A DNA stretch of 34,344 nt from Streptococcus infantis. GTDB taxonomy: Bacteria; Bacillota; Bacilli; Lactobacillales; Streptococcaceae. The notes below the pieces were generated by a model that was not told the origin of the DNA, made no database searches, and saw only the letters and a list, made by a program, of their open reading frames with translations. Below, in pieces: positions 1 to 7,542 of the stretch. Each line of letters opens with the position of its first letter. Position 1 is the stretch's first letter. The translations under genes and the position numbers were made by a program. The stretch lies in contig NZ_JAHZPU010000017.1 in NCBI RefSeq assembly GCF_019929575.1, forward strand, positions 1 to 34,344, in the 5' to 3' direction.

Positions 1-28
1 CAGCTCAAACAGCTTGAAAGATACTCGC

Positions 29-181
29 TTAATCAGAGGAACAACTTTGTTGCACTTGACTTGACAATTGGGGAAAACTAATTTTTAATATTACACCGAT
101 AAAAGTCAAAATCTGTACAATTCGTAATAACCAATCAATATACATTGCCCAATCTATTTTTAGAAAATAATCAGTGTCCAT
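29..181 (-). CDS. Possible 50-residue single-pass membrane peptide
   Basis: A short reading frame begins at an ATG inside the last codons of the MazG-like gene (11-base overlap) and runs 50 codons to TAA. It was found by reading the minus strand directly. The product starts MDTDYFLKIDWAMYIDWLL, followed by a hydrophobic stretch at about residues 18-34 (LLRIVQILTFIGVILK) that could be one membrane segment, and a polar tail with one cysteine. The overlap suggests translational coupling to the upstream gene. I recognise no family. A frame this short can arise by chance, and an open plus-strand frame covers part of the same bases, so this is tentative. Confidence 0.35.
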   Translation of the reverse strand: MDTDYFLKIDWAMYIDWLLRIVQILTFIGVILKISFPQLSSQVQQSCSSD

Positions 182-515
182 TATTTCTCAAATCTCCTTT
201 CAAAAATCCTTCCAAATCTTGTTTATGCTGATACTTGATGGATGCCTTTTTATCTTTTTCAAAAATGGTCTTCGTTAGGTCAATATCGTTGATAGCTGCA
301 ATTGCCACTGTGTAGTGAATGATATCTGCCAACTCCTTTGCCAATTCCTCGTTTGAATCTTGGACACCCTCTTTTCTACCTGAACGTCCATTTAAAACCT
401 CAGCGACTTCTCCAACTTCTTCAACTAGTTTTATAAAAAGTCCTTCTTCTGTTCTAGATTGTTGATAATGGTCAAGTAAGTATCCCTCTAGTTGTCTAAC
501 TGTTAAATCCTTCAT
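171..515 (-). CDS. MazG-like nucleotide pyrophosphohydrolase
   Basis: This 114-residue protein looks like a single MazG-type all-alpha NTP pyrophosphohydrolase domain. Members hydrolyse nucleoside triphosphates to monophosphate and pyrophosphate and are usually housecleaning enzymes. The metal-binding helices are visible: LVEEVGEVAEVL at about 30-41 gives the first EExxE cluster, and EELAKELADIIHY at about 56-68 gives the paired ExxxD cluster. A basic helix with KDKKASIKYQHK follows. The start has a good ribosome site (AGGAG about 8 bases upstream). It lies just after the khpA terminator, so it is expressed by readthrough or from its own unlocated promoter. The actual substrate (canonical or damaged nucleotides, phosphoribosyl-ATP) cannot be told from sequence; no his genes are adjacent. 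Confidence 0.8.
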   Translation of the reverse strand: MKDLTVRQLEGYLLDHYQQSRTEEGLFIKLVEEVGEVAEVLNGRSGRKEGVQDSNEELAKELADIIHYTVAIAAINDIDLTKTIFEKDKKASIKYQHKQDLEGFLKGDLRNNGH

Positions 516-530
516 ATTCTTCTCCTCACA

Positions 531-556
531 AAAAAGCGGGACCTTGTCCCGCTTTT
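531..556 (-). terminator. Rho-independent terminator after khpA
   Basis: A perfect 8-bp GC-rich stem (AGCGGGAC / GTCCCGCT, loop CTT) is followed on the minus strand by a T run. It lies 2 bases beyond the khpA stop and before the MazG-like gene, and should end most rpsP-khpA transcripts. Confidence 0.85.
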
Positions 557-557
557 C

Positions 558-797
558 TTATTTTTCGTCAATAACGATTCTTACTTTTTTGTCTTCAGTT
601 GGGACAGAGTAGACAATCGTTCTTATCGCAGAGATAGTGCGACCCTTACGACCGATCACACGACCCACATCGCTCTGGTCAAGATCCAAATGATATTCCA
701 AAAATTCTGGTGTATCTTCAATCTTGATAGTTAAGGCATCAGGTTGTGAAATCAAAGGTTTCACAATTGCAATAATGAGATTTTCAATCGTATCCAT
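558..797 (-). CDS. khpA: KhpA, KH-domain RNA-binding protein
   Basis: A 79-residue protein made of one type II KH domain. The RNA-gripping GxxG loop is seen as [12 protein letters not shown] at about residues 47-58. In streptococci KhpA pairs with KhpB (EloR/Jag) to bind RNA and influence cell elongation and division; this is family knowledge. The length is that of a complete KhpA. It lies 19 bases after rpsP in the same direction with no terminator between, so the two are co-transcribed. The usual rimM-trmD genes do not follow within the window; the next gene is the MazG-like one. Confidence 0.93.
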   Translation of the reverse strand: MDTIENLIIAIVKPLISQPDALTIKIEDTPEFLEYHLDLDQSDVGRVIGRKGRTISAIRTIVYSVPTEDKKVRIVIDEK

Positions 798-816
798 CTG
801 TCAACCTACTTTAGAA

Positions 817-1089
817 TTATTTAGAGAATTTAGAATCGTGGAATTTTTTCAATACGCCTTCTTTTGAAAGGATGTTACGTACTGTATCTGAAGGTTGAGC
901 TCCATCAGCCAACCATGCAAGAACGCGATCTTCTTTCAAAGTTACTTGGTTTTCAGCAACAAGTGGGTTGTAAGTTCCAACTGTTTCGATGAAACGTCCG
1001 TCACGTGGTGAACGTGAATCTGCTACGTTAATACGGTAGAAAGGTTTTTTCTTAGAACCCATACGAGTCAAACGGATTTTTACTGCCAT
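817..1089 (-). CDS. rpsP: 30S ribosomal protein bS16
   Basis: A 90-residue protein starting [19 protein letters not shown], the canonical bS16 N-terminus, with the family segment [14 protein letters not shown] in the middle. bS16 is an assembly protein of the small ribosomal subunit that binds 16S rRNA. The length is normal and complete. It is the first gene of the rpsP-khpA unit, with a near-perfect promoter about 70 bases upstream. The start is the only ATG that keeps the conserved N-terminus. Confidence 0.98.
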   Translation of the reverse strand: MAVKIRLTRMGSKKKPFYRINVADSRSPRDGRFIETVGTYNPLVAENQVTLKEDRVLAWLADGAQPSDTVRNILSKEGVLKKFHDSKFSK

Positions 1090-1156
1090 TTTTAATATCT
1101 CTTTTCTTTTATTTTTTTAGTTCGGTGAAATAGCTGAGCTATTTAGCACATGTTCT

Positions 1157-1184
1157 ATTATAGCAGATTTCTAACAGGTGTCAA
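1157..1184 (-). promoter_or_regulatory. Strong sigma-A promoter for rpsP-khpA
   Basis: On the minus strand a perfect TTGACA (-35, 1179-1184) is separated by 16 bases from a perfect TATAAT (-10, 1157-1162). The -10 is preceded by TGC, making it an extended -10 as well. The leader to the rpsP ATG is about 60 bases. Confidence 0.9.
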
Positions 1185-1259
1185 GAAAAAAACTTGACAG
1201 ACTTTAAAATTTTTAGAAATTTGTTAGACTATTAGGGATAAATTAGAAAGAGAAACTTT

Positions 1260-1435
1260 ATGAATACTGCTATTGATACTATCTATAAAGACTACCCTGT
1301 CAAGTCCTATATCTCTCCAAATCGTGATGTCGAAGCTTGGCTACTAAATCCCAAGCTCGTTCCCAAGTGAAACAAGGACTTATTAACGAAACGATCCAAA
1401 CCAAATCTGATGCATTGCTTCAAAAAATTCTTTAG
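1260..1435 (+). pseudogene. Possible frameshifted antitoxin-like gene remnant
   Basis: A frame opens at the ATG at 1260 (MNTAIDTIYKDYPVKSYISP...) and reads 36 codons to VEAWLLNPKLVPK before TGA. From about 1366 an overlapping frame continues as VKQGLINETIQTKSDALLQKIL before TAG at 1433. Joining them by one missing base gives a continuous protein of about 58 residues. The pattern EAWLLNP...VKQGL recalls RelB/Phd-type antitoxins, which often have a short LxNPxxxxSVxxGL segment. No toxin gene follows. This is an inference from a short stretch; it could be non-coding. Confidence 0.3.
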
Positions 1436-1503
1436 TCGTTTGACTAGCGAGGTCTTTTATTAAAAAATTTTTTCAAATAATTGCCACCTTGGCACAAAAA
1501 TTC

Positions 1504-1532
1504 TTGCTTTCCAGATTTAAATGTGATATATT
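1504..1532 (+). promoter_or_regulatory. Promoter for membrane protein/XRE operon
   Basis: TTGCTT (1504-1509), a 17-base spacer and TATATT (1527-1532), the latter preceded by TGA as an extended -10. The first operator-like repeat overlaps the -10 and the second covers the expected early transcribed region, so a bound repressor would block it. Confidence 0.65.
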
Positions 1533-1569
1533 TATAACATAAAATTTAAGTGTTATATATTTATAACAT
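1522..1569 (+). promoter_or_regulatory. Doubled operator-like repeat, 29-bp period
   Basis: Two near-identical copies of a 19-bp motif ending ATATTTATAACAT occupy 1522-1540 and 1551-1569, offset by 29 bp. The second is a palindrome, TGTTATA-TATT-TATAACA; the first differs slightly in its left arm. They flank the start point of the following operon, which encodes an XRE-type repressor, so autoregulation is likely. That the repressor binds here is inference. Confidence 0.6.
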
Positions 1570-1585
1570 AAAAAAGGAGTCTATC

Positions 1586-2164
1586 ATGAAAAGAAGTCAA
1601 AAAATGCGTGGCCTCATTGCAATGATTGCCGTAGCTCTCTTTATTGATTTTATTGTTTTATTTGGTTCTAATCTTAGTTGGGGACCCAAGTTAGTTATTA
1701 CTGGTATTTCAGTGCCAGGTCAAATTGTAGCTATTTGGAGCTGGCTACATAAGAGTCAGAAAGGTAAGGGAAAGATTATTTTTGACTTGTCTGCTAAGCT
1801 TTACGCGGTACTTTTATTTGCAGCAAGCATTTTTTATACAGTAGGGATTTGGGTTGCGACCCCTAGCATAAGTTCTGGTATTAAAGAATGGATTTTGGGA
1901 ATTGGCCTCGTTATTGAAGTGATTGTATTTGGCTTTTTCTGTTTGAAAAATGTCAAGGAAACTCCGGACGAACGCTTTTATGCTAATTTAGCCAAGGCAG
2001 CTAGCTTGATGTTTGTTTTTATACTAGGCGCACTGATGATTCTAGCAGTTATCATTGGGTATATGGGGTCTCTCACTCTTTACATGGGCCAGATCTTTAT
2101 TAGCTTAGCTGCCTTGATTTTCATCTTTGCGGTTGTCTATCTTATCTTGGAACGGAGAGGATAA
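1586..2164 (+). CDS. Six-pass membrane protein of an XRE-paired module
   Basis: I place the start at ATG 1586, which has AGGAG at 1575-1579. A GTG at 1550 in the same frame is less likely because it lies inside the operator region and lacks a ribosome site. The 192-residue product has about six hydrophobic segments (near residues 8-27, 36-54, 70-90, 100-120, 140-160 and 165-187) and a short cytosolic-looking loop (NVKETPDERFYANLAKAA) between the fourth and fifth. No catalytic motif is evident. It is followed 2 bases later by a small XRE regulator gene. Such membrane protein plus XRE pairs are common in Firmicutes, and their function is mostly unknown. I do not recognise a specific named family. 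Confidence 0.85.
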   Translation: MKRSQKMRGLIAMIAVALFIDFIVLFGSNLSWGPKLVITGISVPGQIVAIWSWLHKSQKGKGKIIFDLSAKLYAVLLFAASIFYTVGIWVATPSISSGIKEWILGIGLVIEVIVFGFFCLKNVKETPDERFYANLAKAASLMFVFILGALMILAVIIGYMGSLTLYMGQIFISLAALIFIFAVVYLILERRG

Positions 2165-2166
2165 GC

Positions 2167-2391
2167 ATGGCCAAAGAAAGCAATATTATTACTAATCTCA
2201 AATCTGTTCGTGAGTCCACAGGCATGACCCAGCAGGAGTTAGCCGACCTCATCGGCATGCGACGCGAGACAATTCTGCACTTGGAAAATAACCGTTACAA
2301 TCCTTCGCTGGAAATGGCTCTTAAAATTGCTCAAGTTTTTAATCTGAAAGTAGAAGATCTCTTTGAACTTAGACAGAAAGAGGATGCATAA
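2167..2391 (+). CDS. XRE/Cro-CI family transcriptional regulator
   Basis: A 74-residue protein that is almost entirely one helix-turn-helix domain: LKSVRESTGMTQQELADLIG at about 12-31, then MRRETILHLENNRYNPS and LEMALKIAQVFNLKVEDLFEL. This is the compact YozG-like type with no effector domain. Its ATG lies 2 bases after the stop of the membrane protein gene, so translation is probably coupled. It is the obvious candidate to bind the doubled palindrome at 1522-1569 and repress its own operon, possibly in response to the partner membrane protein. That regulatory link is inferred from arrangement. Confidence 0.92.
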   Translation: MAKESNIITNLKSVRESTGMTQQELADLIGMRRETILHLENNRYNPSLEMALKIAQVFNLKVEDLFELRQKEDA

Positions 2392-2558
2392 TTCTTTTTA
2401 AGAACTAGTATTAAGTTCATTGATTCATTAGGAATTGAAGCCAAAGGGAGAGCGGATACTGGAACATAACAGGACATTGTCGACCGTCATCCAAAGAAAA
2501 ATCTCTAATCAAACTACTTTTTAGTTGGTTTCCTCTTAAACTACCTTGTTACTAATAT

Positions 2559-2587
2559 TTGAAATCCACTTCTTTTTAGGGTACAAT
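2559..2587 (+). promoter_or_regulatory. Promoter for slrA
   Basis: TTGAAA (2559-2564), exactly 17 bases, then TACAAT (2582-2587). The start codon at 2616 gives a short leader of about 20 bases carrying GAGAGGA as the ribosome site. Confidence 0.8.
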
Positions 2588-2615
2588 GATAGAAATGATT
2601 TTTGAGAGGAATACA

Positions 2616-3422
2616 ATGAAAAAATTAGCTACTCTTCTTTTAGTCTCTACTTTTGCTCTTGCTGGTTGTACTAATATCCAGCGTGCGCTTCGAGGAGATG
2701 AATATGTTGATACCAAGATTGCTGAAGAAAAACGTTCAAAAGACGCAACTAAAGCAGCTGAGGAACTAAAGGATGCCTTAACAAACGAAAACGCCATTTT
2801 CCCACAATTATCGAAAGAGGTTGCTGAGGATGAGGCGGAAGTCGTTCTCCATACGAGTCAAGGAAATATCCGTATCAAGCTATTTCCTAAGTTGGCTCCA
2901 CTTGCAGTTGAGAACTTCCTCACTCATGCAAAAGAAGGCTATTATAACGGCGTTACCTTCCATCGTGTAATTGATGGATTCATGATCCAAACTGGTGACC
3001 CAAAAGGGGATGGTACTGGTGGCCAATCCATCTGGCATGACAAGGATAAAACAAAGGATGCAGGAACTGGTTTCAAAAATGAAATCTCCCCTTATCTGTA
3101 TAATATCCGTGGTTCTCTAGCCATGGCCAATACAGGGCAACCAAATTCCAACGGTAGCCAATTCTTTATCAACCAAAGTACAACAGACTATTCTGCTAAA
3201 CTTCCTACAAGTAGTTATCCTAAGAAAATTATCGAAGCCTACAAAGAAGGTGGAAATCCAACTCTTGATGGAAAACACCCAGTATTTGGTCAAGTAATCG
3301 ATGGTATGGATATTGTCGATAGCATTGCCAAGGCTGAAAAAGACGAGAAAGACAAGCCAACCACAGCCATTACGATTGATAGCATTGAAATTGTAAAGGA
3401 TTTTGATTTCAGTAAGAATTAA
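2616..3422 (+). CDS. slrA: SlrA/PpiA lipoprotein peptidyl-prolyl isomerase
   Basis: I choose ATG 2616 rather than the in-frame ATG at 2586, because 2586 overlaps the -10 box and only 2616 gives a clean signal peptide. The 268-residue protein begins MKKLATLLLVSTFALAGC, a lipoprotein signal with lipobox LAGC (lipidated C18). After a charged helical spacer comes a cyclophilin domain from about residue 70, with the active-site segments FHRVIDGFMIQTGDPKGDGTGG around 113-134 and NSNGSQFFINQS around 178-189. It should catalyse cis-trans proline isomerisation of exported proteins at the outer membrane face. The pneumococcal counterpart SlrA is a known colonisation factor. A zinc-ribbon gene follows after 29 bases, before a shared terminator. 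Confidence 0.95.
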   Translation: MKKLATLLLVSTFALAGCTNIQRALRGDEYVDTKIAEEKRSKDATKAAEELKDALTNENAIFPQLSKEVAEDEAEVVLHTSQGNIRIKLFPKLAPLAVENFLTHAKEGYYNGVTFHRVIDGFMIQTGDPKGDGTGGQSIWHDKDKTKDAGTGFKNEISPYLYNIRGSLAMANTGQPNSNGSQFFINQSTTDYSAKLPTSSYPKKIIEAYKEGGNPTLDGKHPVFGQVIDGMDIVDSIAKAEKDEKDKPTTAITIDSIEIVKDFDFSKN

Positions 3423-3451
3423 AATACCGGAAATATAAAGGAGATTAGAAA

Positions 3452-3691
3452 ATGATTATTTTTTGGGGTTCTAAAGGTTATACAAAAGAATTGGGACATA
3501 CTCAATCCAGCATCGAATGTGGACATTGCAGTAATATTGAACCATGGGAAATTGTAGAGACCGGCCGTAAGTTCACACTCTACTGGATTCCGCTCTTCCC
3601 ATATGGAAAATCTTACTATGTTTCTTGTCCGATTTGCCAATATGGTCGTGAAATTGAAAAATCTGAAATTGAACAATATCAGAATTATTAA
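3452..3691 (+). CDS. Small zinc-ribbon protein
   Basis: A 79-residue protein with two CxxC pairs: CGHC at about residues 23-26 and CPIC at about 60-63, a four-cysteine zinc ribbon. Between them is an aromatic, beta-like stretch (FTLYWIPLFPYGKSYYVSC). There is no signal peptide, so it is probably cytosolic. AAGGAG precedes the ATG. It sits 29 bases after slrA and before the common terminator, so the two genes probably share a transcript. The family is widespread in Firmicutes, and its role is unknown to me. Confidence 0.85.
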   Translation: MIIFWGSKGYTKELGHTQSSIECGHCSNIEPWEIVETGRKFTLYWIPLFPYGKSYYVSCPICQYGREIEKSEIEQYQNY

Positions 3692-3722
3692 AAAGATAGG
3701 TCATGAGACCTATCTTTTTTTA
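3690..3722. terminator. Bidirectional terminator between convergent operons
   Basis: A perfect stem AAAGATAGGTC / GACCTATCTTT with loop ATGA, with A residues on the left and a T run on the right. It serves the slrA/zinc-ribbon unit on plus and the yutD-rlmN-vanZ-ABC-F unit on minus, whose last stop codon lies at 3724. Confidence 0.88.
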
Positions 3723-3723
3723 T

Positions 3724-5265
3724 TTAAGTCAAATTATTGAAATCCCAAATCTGATCCATCCATCCTTCATAGAAGTCTGGTTCGTGGCAAACCATAAGGA
3801 TAGAACCCTTATACTCTTTTAGAGCACGTTTGAGTTCGTCCTTGGCATCAACATCCAAGTGGTTAGTAGGCTCGTCTAGGACAAGGACATTGTTCTCACG
3901 ATTCATCAAGAGACAGAAGCGAACCTTGGCTTGTTCCCCACCTGATAAGACTTGAATTTGGCTTTCGATGTGCTTAGTCGTCAAGCCACAGCGAGCAAGG
4001 GCTGCACGAACTTCTGCTTGATTAAGAGCTGGAAAGGCGTTCCATACCGCTTCTAGTGGTGTTTGACGATTGCCACCTTCCACTTCTTGCTCAAAGTAGC
4101 CCAGTTCTAGATAGTCTCCACGTTCAACTTCACCAGCAATTGGCGGAATAATTCCCAAAAGACTCTTCAAGAGGGTTGTTTTACCGATACCATTGGCACC
4201 GATGATGGCAACCTTCTGATTGCGCTCAAAGGTCAGGTTTAATGGTTTTGTAAGCGGTCGGTCGTAACCAATCTGCAAGTCTTTGGCTTGGAAGATAAAG
4301 CGACCTGGTGTTCTAGCTGTTTTGAAATCAAAAGAAGGCTTTGGTTTCTCACTTTGAAGCTCGATGATGTCCATCTTATCCAATTTCTTCTGGCGAGACA
4401 TGGCCATGTTACGAGTTGCGACACGCGCCTTATTACGGGCTACGAAATCCTTGAGGTCAGCAATTTCCTTCTGTTGACGTTCATAGGCTGCCTCTAACTG
4501 CGATTTCTTCATGGCATAGACTTCTTGGAACTGGTAGTAATCGCCAGAGTAGCGTGTCAACTGTTGGTTTTCTACATGGTAGACAATGTTGATAACATCA
4601 TTTAGGAATGGAATATCGTGTGAAATGAGAACAAAGGCATTCTCATAGTTCTGCAGATAACGCTTGAGCCAGTCAATATGCTCCGCATCCAGATAGTTGG
4701 TTGGCTCGTCAAGCAACAAGATATCTGGTTTTTCAAGAAGAAGTTTAGCCAAGAGTACCTTGGTTCTTTGTCCACCAGACAAGGCTGTTACGTCTGTATC
4801 CATACCATTGTCCATGACACCGAGGGCACGCGCTACTTCATCAATCTTAGCGTCCAAGGTATAGAAATCACGACTTTCCAAACGGTCCTGAAGTTCCCCG
4901 ACTTCTTCCATCAGAGCTTCGATATCTGCTCCTTCTTCCGCCATTTCCATGTAAAGATCATTGATGCGAGCTTCTGCCGTGAATAGCTCATCGAAAGCTG
5001 TACGCAAAACATCACGCACGGTTTGACCTTCTTTGAGCACAGCGTGCTGGTCCAGGTAGCCTGCTGTCACATATTTGGACCATTCTACCTTACCTTCATC
5101 TGGTAACATTTTACCAGTTACGATGCTCATAAAGGTTGATTTTCCTTCACCGTTAGCACCGACTAGTCCGATATGTTCACCTTTTAGGAGACGGAAGGAC
5201 ACGTCTTCAAAAATCGCACGGTCACCAAAACCGTGACTCAAATTTTTAACTTCTAAGATACTCAT
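3724..5265 (-). CDS. ABC-F family ATPase (YkpA/YbiT type)
   Basis: A 513-residue protein with two ABC ATPase cassettes and no membrane domain. Cassette 1 has Walker A GANGEGKST at 36-44, signature LSGGQRTKV and Walker B ILLLDEPTNYLD. Cassette 2 has Walker A GANGIGKTT, signature LSGGEQAKV and Walker B VLVLDEPTNHLD. A charged linker of about 80 residues between them (KKSQLEAAYERQQKEIADL...) is the tRNA-contacting arm of ABC-F factors. These proteins act on the ribosome E site rather than in transport. The N-terminus resembles the Firmicute YkpA / E. coli YbiT group rather than the antibiotic-protecting Vga/Msr groups, so a housekeeping translation role is more likely than resistance. It is the last gene of the operon, 1 base after the VanZ-like gene. 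Confidence 0.93.
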   Translation of the reverse strand: MSILEVKNLSHGFGDRAIFEDVSFRLLKGEHIGLVGANGEGKSTFMSIVTGKMLPDEGKVEWSKYVTAGYLDQHAVLKEGQTVRDVLRTAFDELFTAEARINDLYMEMAEEGADIEALMEEVGELQDRLESRDFYTLDAKIDEVARALGVMDNGMDTDVTALSGGQRTKVLLAKLLLEKPDILLLDEPTNYLDAEHIDWLKRYLQNYENAFVLISHDIPFLNDVINIVYHVENQQLTRYSGDYYQFQEVYAMKKSQLEAAYERQQKEIADLKDFVARNKARVATRNMAMSRQKKLDKMDIIELQSEKPKPSFDFKTARTPGRFIFQAKDLQIGYDRPLTKPLNLTFERNQKVAIIGANGIGKTTLLKSLLGIIPPIAGEVERGDYLELGYFEQEVEGGNRQTPLEAVWNAFPALNQAEVRAALARCGLTTKHIESQIQVLSGGEQAKVRFCLLMNRENNVLVLDEPTNHLDVDAKDELKRALKEYKGSILMVCHEPDFYEGWMDQIWDFNNLT

Positions 5266-5266
5266 T

Positions 5267-5740
5267 TTAATTCCTTATTTTATTTTTATATAGTAGTTTA
5301 TAGAGGAGCCAAGCTAAGTAGCCACCTAGTGTGTTGGTCCACAAATCATCAATCTCAAATACCCGATTAAAATCAAAGAAAAAATCTAACACTAGCTGTG
5401 TGCACTCGATGCTCAAGCTTAGTAAAAAGCTAAACAAAATCACTCTCTTGGTTTTTCTTAGACTAGGGATGAGATAGAGAAGCTGGAAAATTAAAGGGAA
5501 GAGCAAGAGGACATTTAAGGCGTTTTGCAAAAAAATCCAAAACAGTTGTATAGGGCTGGTTACTTCTCCTAGGTTCCACAAAGAGTTAAAAGGCGTCAAA
5601 AGAAAAACCAGGCGTCCAAAAGTTTGAATACCTGGAGTTTCCACTCCTGTAGGAAGTTGAGGCTGGGGAGTAAAACAAAAACAGACGATACAAAGACTGT
5701 ATAACACGATTCCCAGGCTTAGTAATGTTTTTCGATTCAT
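5267..5740 (-). CDS. VanZ-like membrane protein
   Basis: A 157-residue protein with about four hydrophobic segments (near 6-24, 66-90, 95-117 and 135-150). Towards the C-terminus it carries the family's acidic pattern: SIECTQLVLD followed by RVFEIDDLWTNTLGGYLAW. This is the VanZ-like fold, named after a teicoplanin-resistance gene, although most members, like this one, are chromosomal and have no known role. It is packed tightly between rlmN (1-base gap) and the ABC-F gene (1-base gap), so translation is probably coupled. No other van-type genes are present, and resistance should not be inferred. Confidence 0.88.
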   Translation of the reverse strand: MNRKTLLSLGIVLYSLCIVCFCFTPQPQLPTGVETPGIQTFGRLVFLLTPFNSLWNLGEVTSPIQLFWIFLQNALNVLLLFPLIFQLLYLIPSLRKTKRVILFSFLLSLSIECTQLVLDFFFDFNRVFEIDDLWTNTLGGYLAWLLYKLLYKNKIRN

Positions 5741-5741
5741 C

Positions 5742-6827
5742 TTATGGATTTACTTCAGCTACTGCTTTTTGGCGATCACGTTTCATGGTATTTGAACGCA
5801 ATTGTCCACAAGCCGCATCGATATCAGTACCATGTTCCTGACGAACAACACAGTTGACACCTTTTTTCTTGAGCGTATCGTAGAAGGCCATCACGCGCTC
5901 CTTAGGACTACGACTGTATTGGTCATGCTCACTAACTGGGTTGTAAGGAATCAAGTTTACATAGGATAATTTCTTAATGTTCTTAAGCAATTCTGCCAAC
6001 TCGAGTGCTTGTTCAACTCCGTCATTGACTTCATTCAGCATGATATACTCAAAAGTCACACGGCGGTTGGTTGTTTCGATGTAGTACTCGATAGCTGCAA
6101 AGAGTTTTTCAATCGGAAAGGCACGGTTAATCTTCATGATGCTTGAACGTAGTTCATTATTCGGAGCATGAAGTGAAACAGCAAGGTTAACCTGTACGCC
6201 TTCATTAGCAAACTCACGAATCTTGTGAGCCAAGCCAGAAGTAGATACGGTGATATGACGAGCACCGATAGCCATTCCCTTGTCATCATTGATAGTACGG
6301 ATAAAGTTCAAAACATTATTGTAGTTATCAAATGGTTCTCCAATACCCATAACTACGATATGACTAACACGTTCGTCCTGTCCACGCTCGTCAAAATATT
6401 TTTGAACTAACATAATTTGAGCCACAATTTCCCCATTATTGAGGTCACGTTGCTTCTTAATCAAGCCTGACGCACAGAAGGTACAACCAATGTTACACCC
6501 TACCTGCGTGGTGACACAGACTGACAAACCATAGTGTTGGCGCATTAGAACAGTCTCAATCAACATACCGTCTGGCAGTTCAAAAAGGTACTTAACTGTT
6601 CCATCAGCTGATTCTTGAACAATGCGTTGCTTCAAGGGATTAACTACAAACTGGTCGTTGAGCTTGGCGATTAAATCTTTAGACAAATTGGTCATTTCTT
6701 CAAATGTCTGAACGCGTTTACGGTAAAGCCATTCCCATATTTGATCAGCTCGGAATTTCTTTTCTCCTTGCTCTAAGACCCATTCTTGCATCCCTTGGCG
6801 TGTTAAACTATAAATCGACGGTTTCAT
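5742..6827 (-). CDS. rlmN: RlmN, dual 23S rRNA/tRNA adenine-C2 methyltransferase
   Basis: A 361-residue radical-SAM enzyme that methylates C2 of A2503 in 23S rRNA and A37 of some tRNAs. The [4Fe-4S] motif CxxxCxxC is [11 protein letters not shown] with C111, C115 and C118. The SAM-contacting [12 protein letters not shown] and the C-terminal mechanistic cysteine (C340 in [10 protein letters not shown]) are both present, as ping-pong catalysis requires. The length is normal, so it is intact. The sequence agrees with RlmN rather than the resistance paralogue Cfr, though I could not align them. AAGGAG lies 5 bases before the ATG, and the gene begins 16 bases after the yutD stop. Confidence 0.97.
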   Translation of the reverse strand: MKPSIYSLTRQGMQEWVLEQGEKKFRADQIWEWLYRKRVQTFEEMTNLSKDLIAKLNDQFVVNPLKQRIVQESADGTVKYLFELPDGMLIETVLMRQHYGLSVCVTTQVGCNIGCTFCASGLIKKQRDLNNGEIVAQIMLVQKYFDERGQDERVSHIVVMGIGEPFDNYNNVLNFIRTINDDKGMAIGARHITVSTSGLAHKIREFANEGVQVNLAVSLHAPNNELRSSIMKINRAFPIEKLFAAIEYYIETTNRRVTFEYIMLNEVNDGVEQALELAELLKNIKKLSYVNLIPYNPVSEHDQYSRSPKERVMAFYDTLKKKGVNCVVRQEHGTDIDAACGQLRSNTMKRDRQKAVAEVNP

Positions 6828-6843
6828 CTTTTCTCCTTATTTT

Positions 6844-7377
6844 CTAGTCCTTCTTACGGATGACGAAATGACGTTGTCCCTTGTCTTCTTTCTGAGATTT
6901 TTGTTCTTTTGAACGGCGTCTATTTCTCTTATCGGTATGATTTCTTTTCCTATTTTGAGAAGATTTCTTCCCTTTTCGGTTGTCTTTTTCTTCTTCTTTC
7001 TTGCGCATTTTTTGATCAAATGGTGCTCGTTTAGGCGTCTCGTTTTCTAAAACAAAATAGGCACATCCATAGCTACAATACTCGAGGAGATAATCTTGTA
7101 AACGACTGATTTTCTCAAAAGATTCTTCAGCTCGCTCATTTTTGTAGAAACCACGTAAGCGCAACTGTTCATTACTCCAGTCTCCTACAATATAATCATA
7201 CTTAGTTAAAACTTCTGAAAAGCGTTGAGAAAATACCGTTGCATCGAAGGCTTCCTTGCTATTTTCAACTAAGGTAAAAGTAAAACCTTCCGCTTCGACT
7301 TTATCTCCAGACAAATGAAATTCTGGACCAGGGAATTTATTGTAATTATATAATTCAGGTGCAATTTCTTTACGCAT
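6844..7377 (-). CDS. yutD: YutD family protein with basic tail
   Basis: A 177-residue protein. Residues 1-115 look like the globular YutD (DUF1027) domain, with the segments FTLVENSKEAFDATVFSQRFSEVL, YDYIVGDWSNEQLRLRGFY and LQDYLLEYCSYGCAYFVLEN. From about 118 on, the chain is a long Lys/Arg-rich disordered tail (KKEEEKDNRKGKKSSQNRKR...) ending HFVIRKKD, as in RNA-binding proteins. Function is unknown. It is the first gene of the operon with rlmN, whose product modifies rRNA, so an RNA-related role is plausible but unproven. Confidence 0.85.
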   Translation of the reverse strand: MRKEIAPELYNYNKFPGPEFHLSGDKVEAEGFTFTLVENSKEAFDATVFSQRFSEVLTKYDYIVGDWSNEQLRLRGFYKNERAEESFEKISRLQDYLLEYCSYGCAYFVLENETPKRAPFDQKMRKKEEEKDNRKGKKSSQNRKRNHTDKRNRRRSKEQKSQKEDKGQRHFVIRKKD

Positions 7378-7409
7378 AATATTCCTTTTTAACGTTTACT
7401 TAATACTCT

Positions 7410-7415
7410 ATTTTA
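7410..7415 (-). promoter_or_regulatory. Possible extended -10 for yutD operon
   Basis: TAAAAT on the minus strand preceded by TGG, about 33 bases before the yutD ATG. No good -35 lies 17 bases upstream, so it would rely on the extended -10. Confidence 0.4.
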
Positions 7416-7511
7416 CCATATTTTTGCCATATTTACATCTTTTGATTTAAAATGAAAAAAGTCTGACTATTTAAGAATCTCTATCTAAAAAACTTGACTT
7501 GCGTGGACAAG

Positions 7512-7536
7512 AAAAAACTGGGGAAAACCCAGTTTA
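7512..7536 (-). terminator. Terminator after glpF-like gene
   Basis: The stem AAACTGGG / CCCAGTTT with a short loop is followed on the minus strand by a T run, 6 bases past the stop of the aquaglyceroporin gene. Confidence 0.82.
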
Positions 7537-7542
7537 TAACGA

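Noticed and set aside
1..81. Open plus-strand frame from the window edge ending FVALDLTIGEN
   Set aside because: Only 26 codons, no recognised family, and it overlaps the minus-strand small frame. Chance openness over this length is common.
1482..1494. Small hairpin TGCCA-CCT-TGGCA
   Set aside because: A 5-bp stem without a T run; not enough for a terminator or operator.
2395..2500. Plus-strand reading FIDSLGIEAKGRADTGT after the XRE gene
   Set aside because: It has no start codon or ribosome site and is interrupted by stops. Too short to call a remnant.
3724..5265. Antibiotic-resistance ABC-F factor
   Set aside because: The N-terminus and operon context match the housekeeping YkpA/YbiT-like group rather than Vga, Msr or OptrA types.
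5267..5740. Glycopeptide resistance from the VanZ-like gene
   Set aside because: A lone chromosomal VanZ-like gene inside a housekeeping operon with no vanH/A/X genes. Resistance is not supported.
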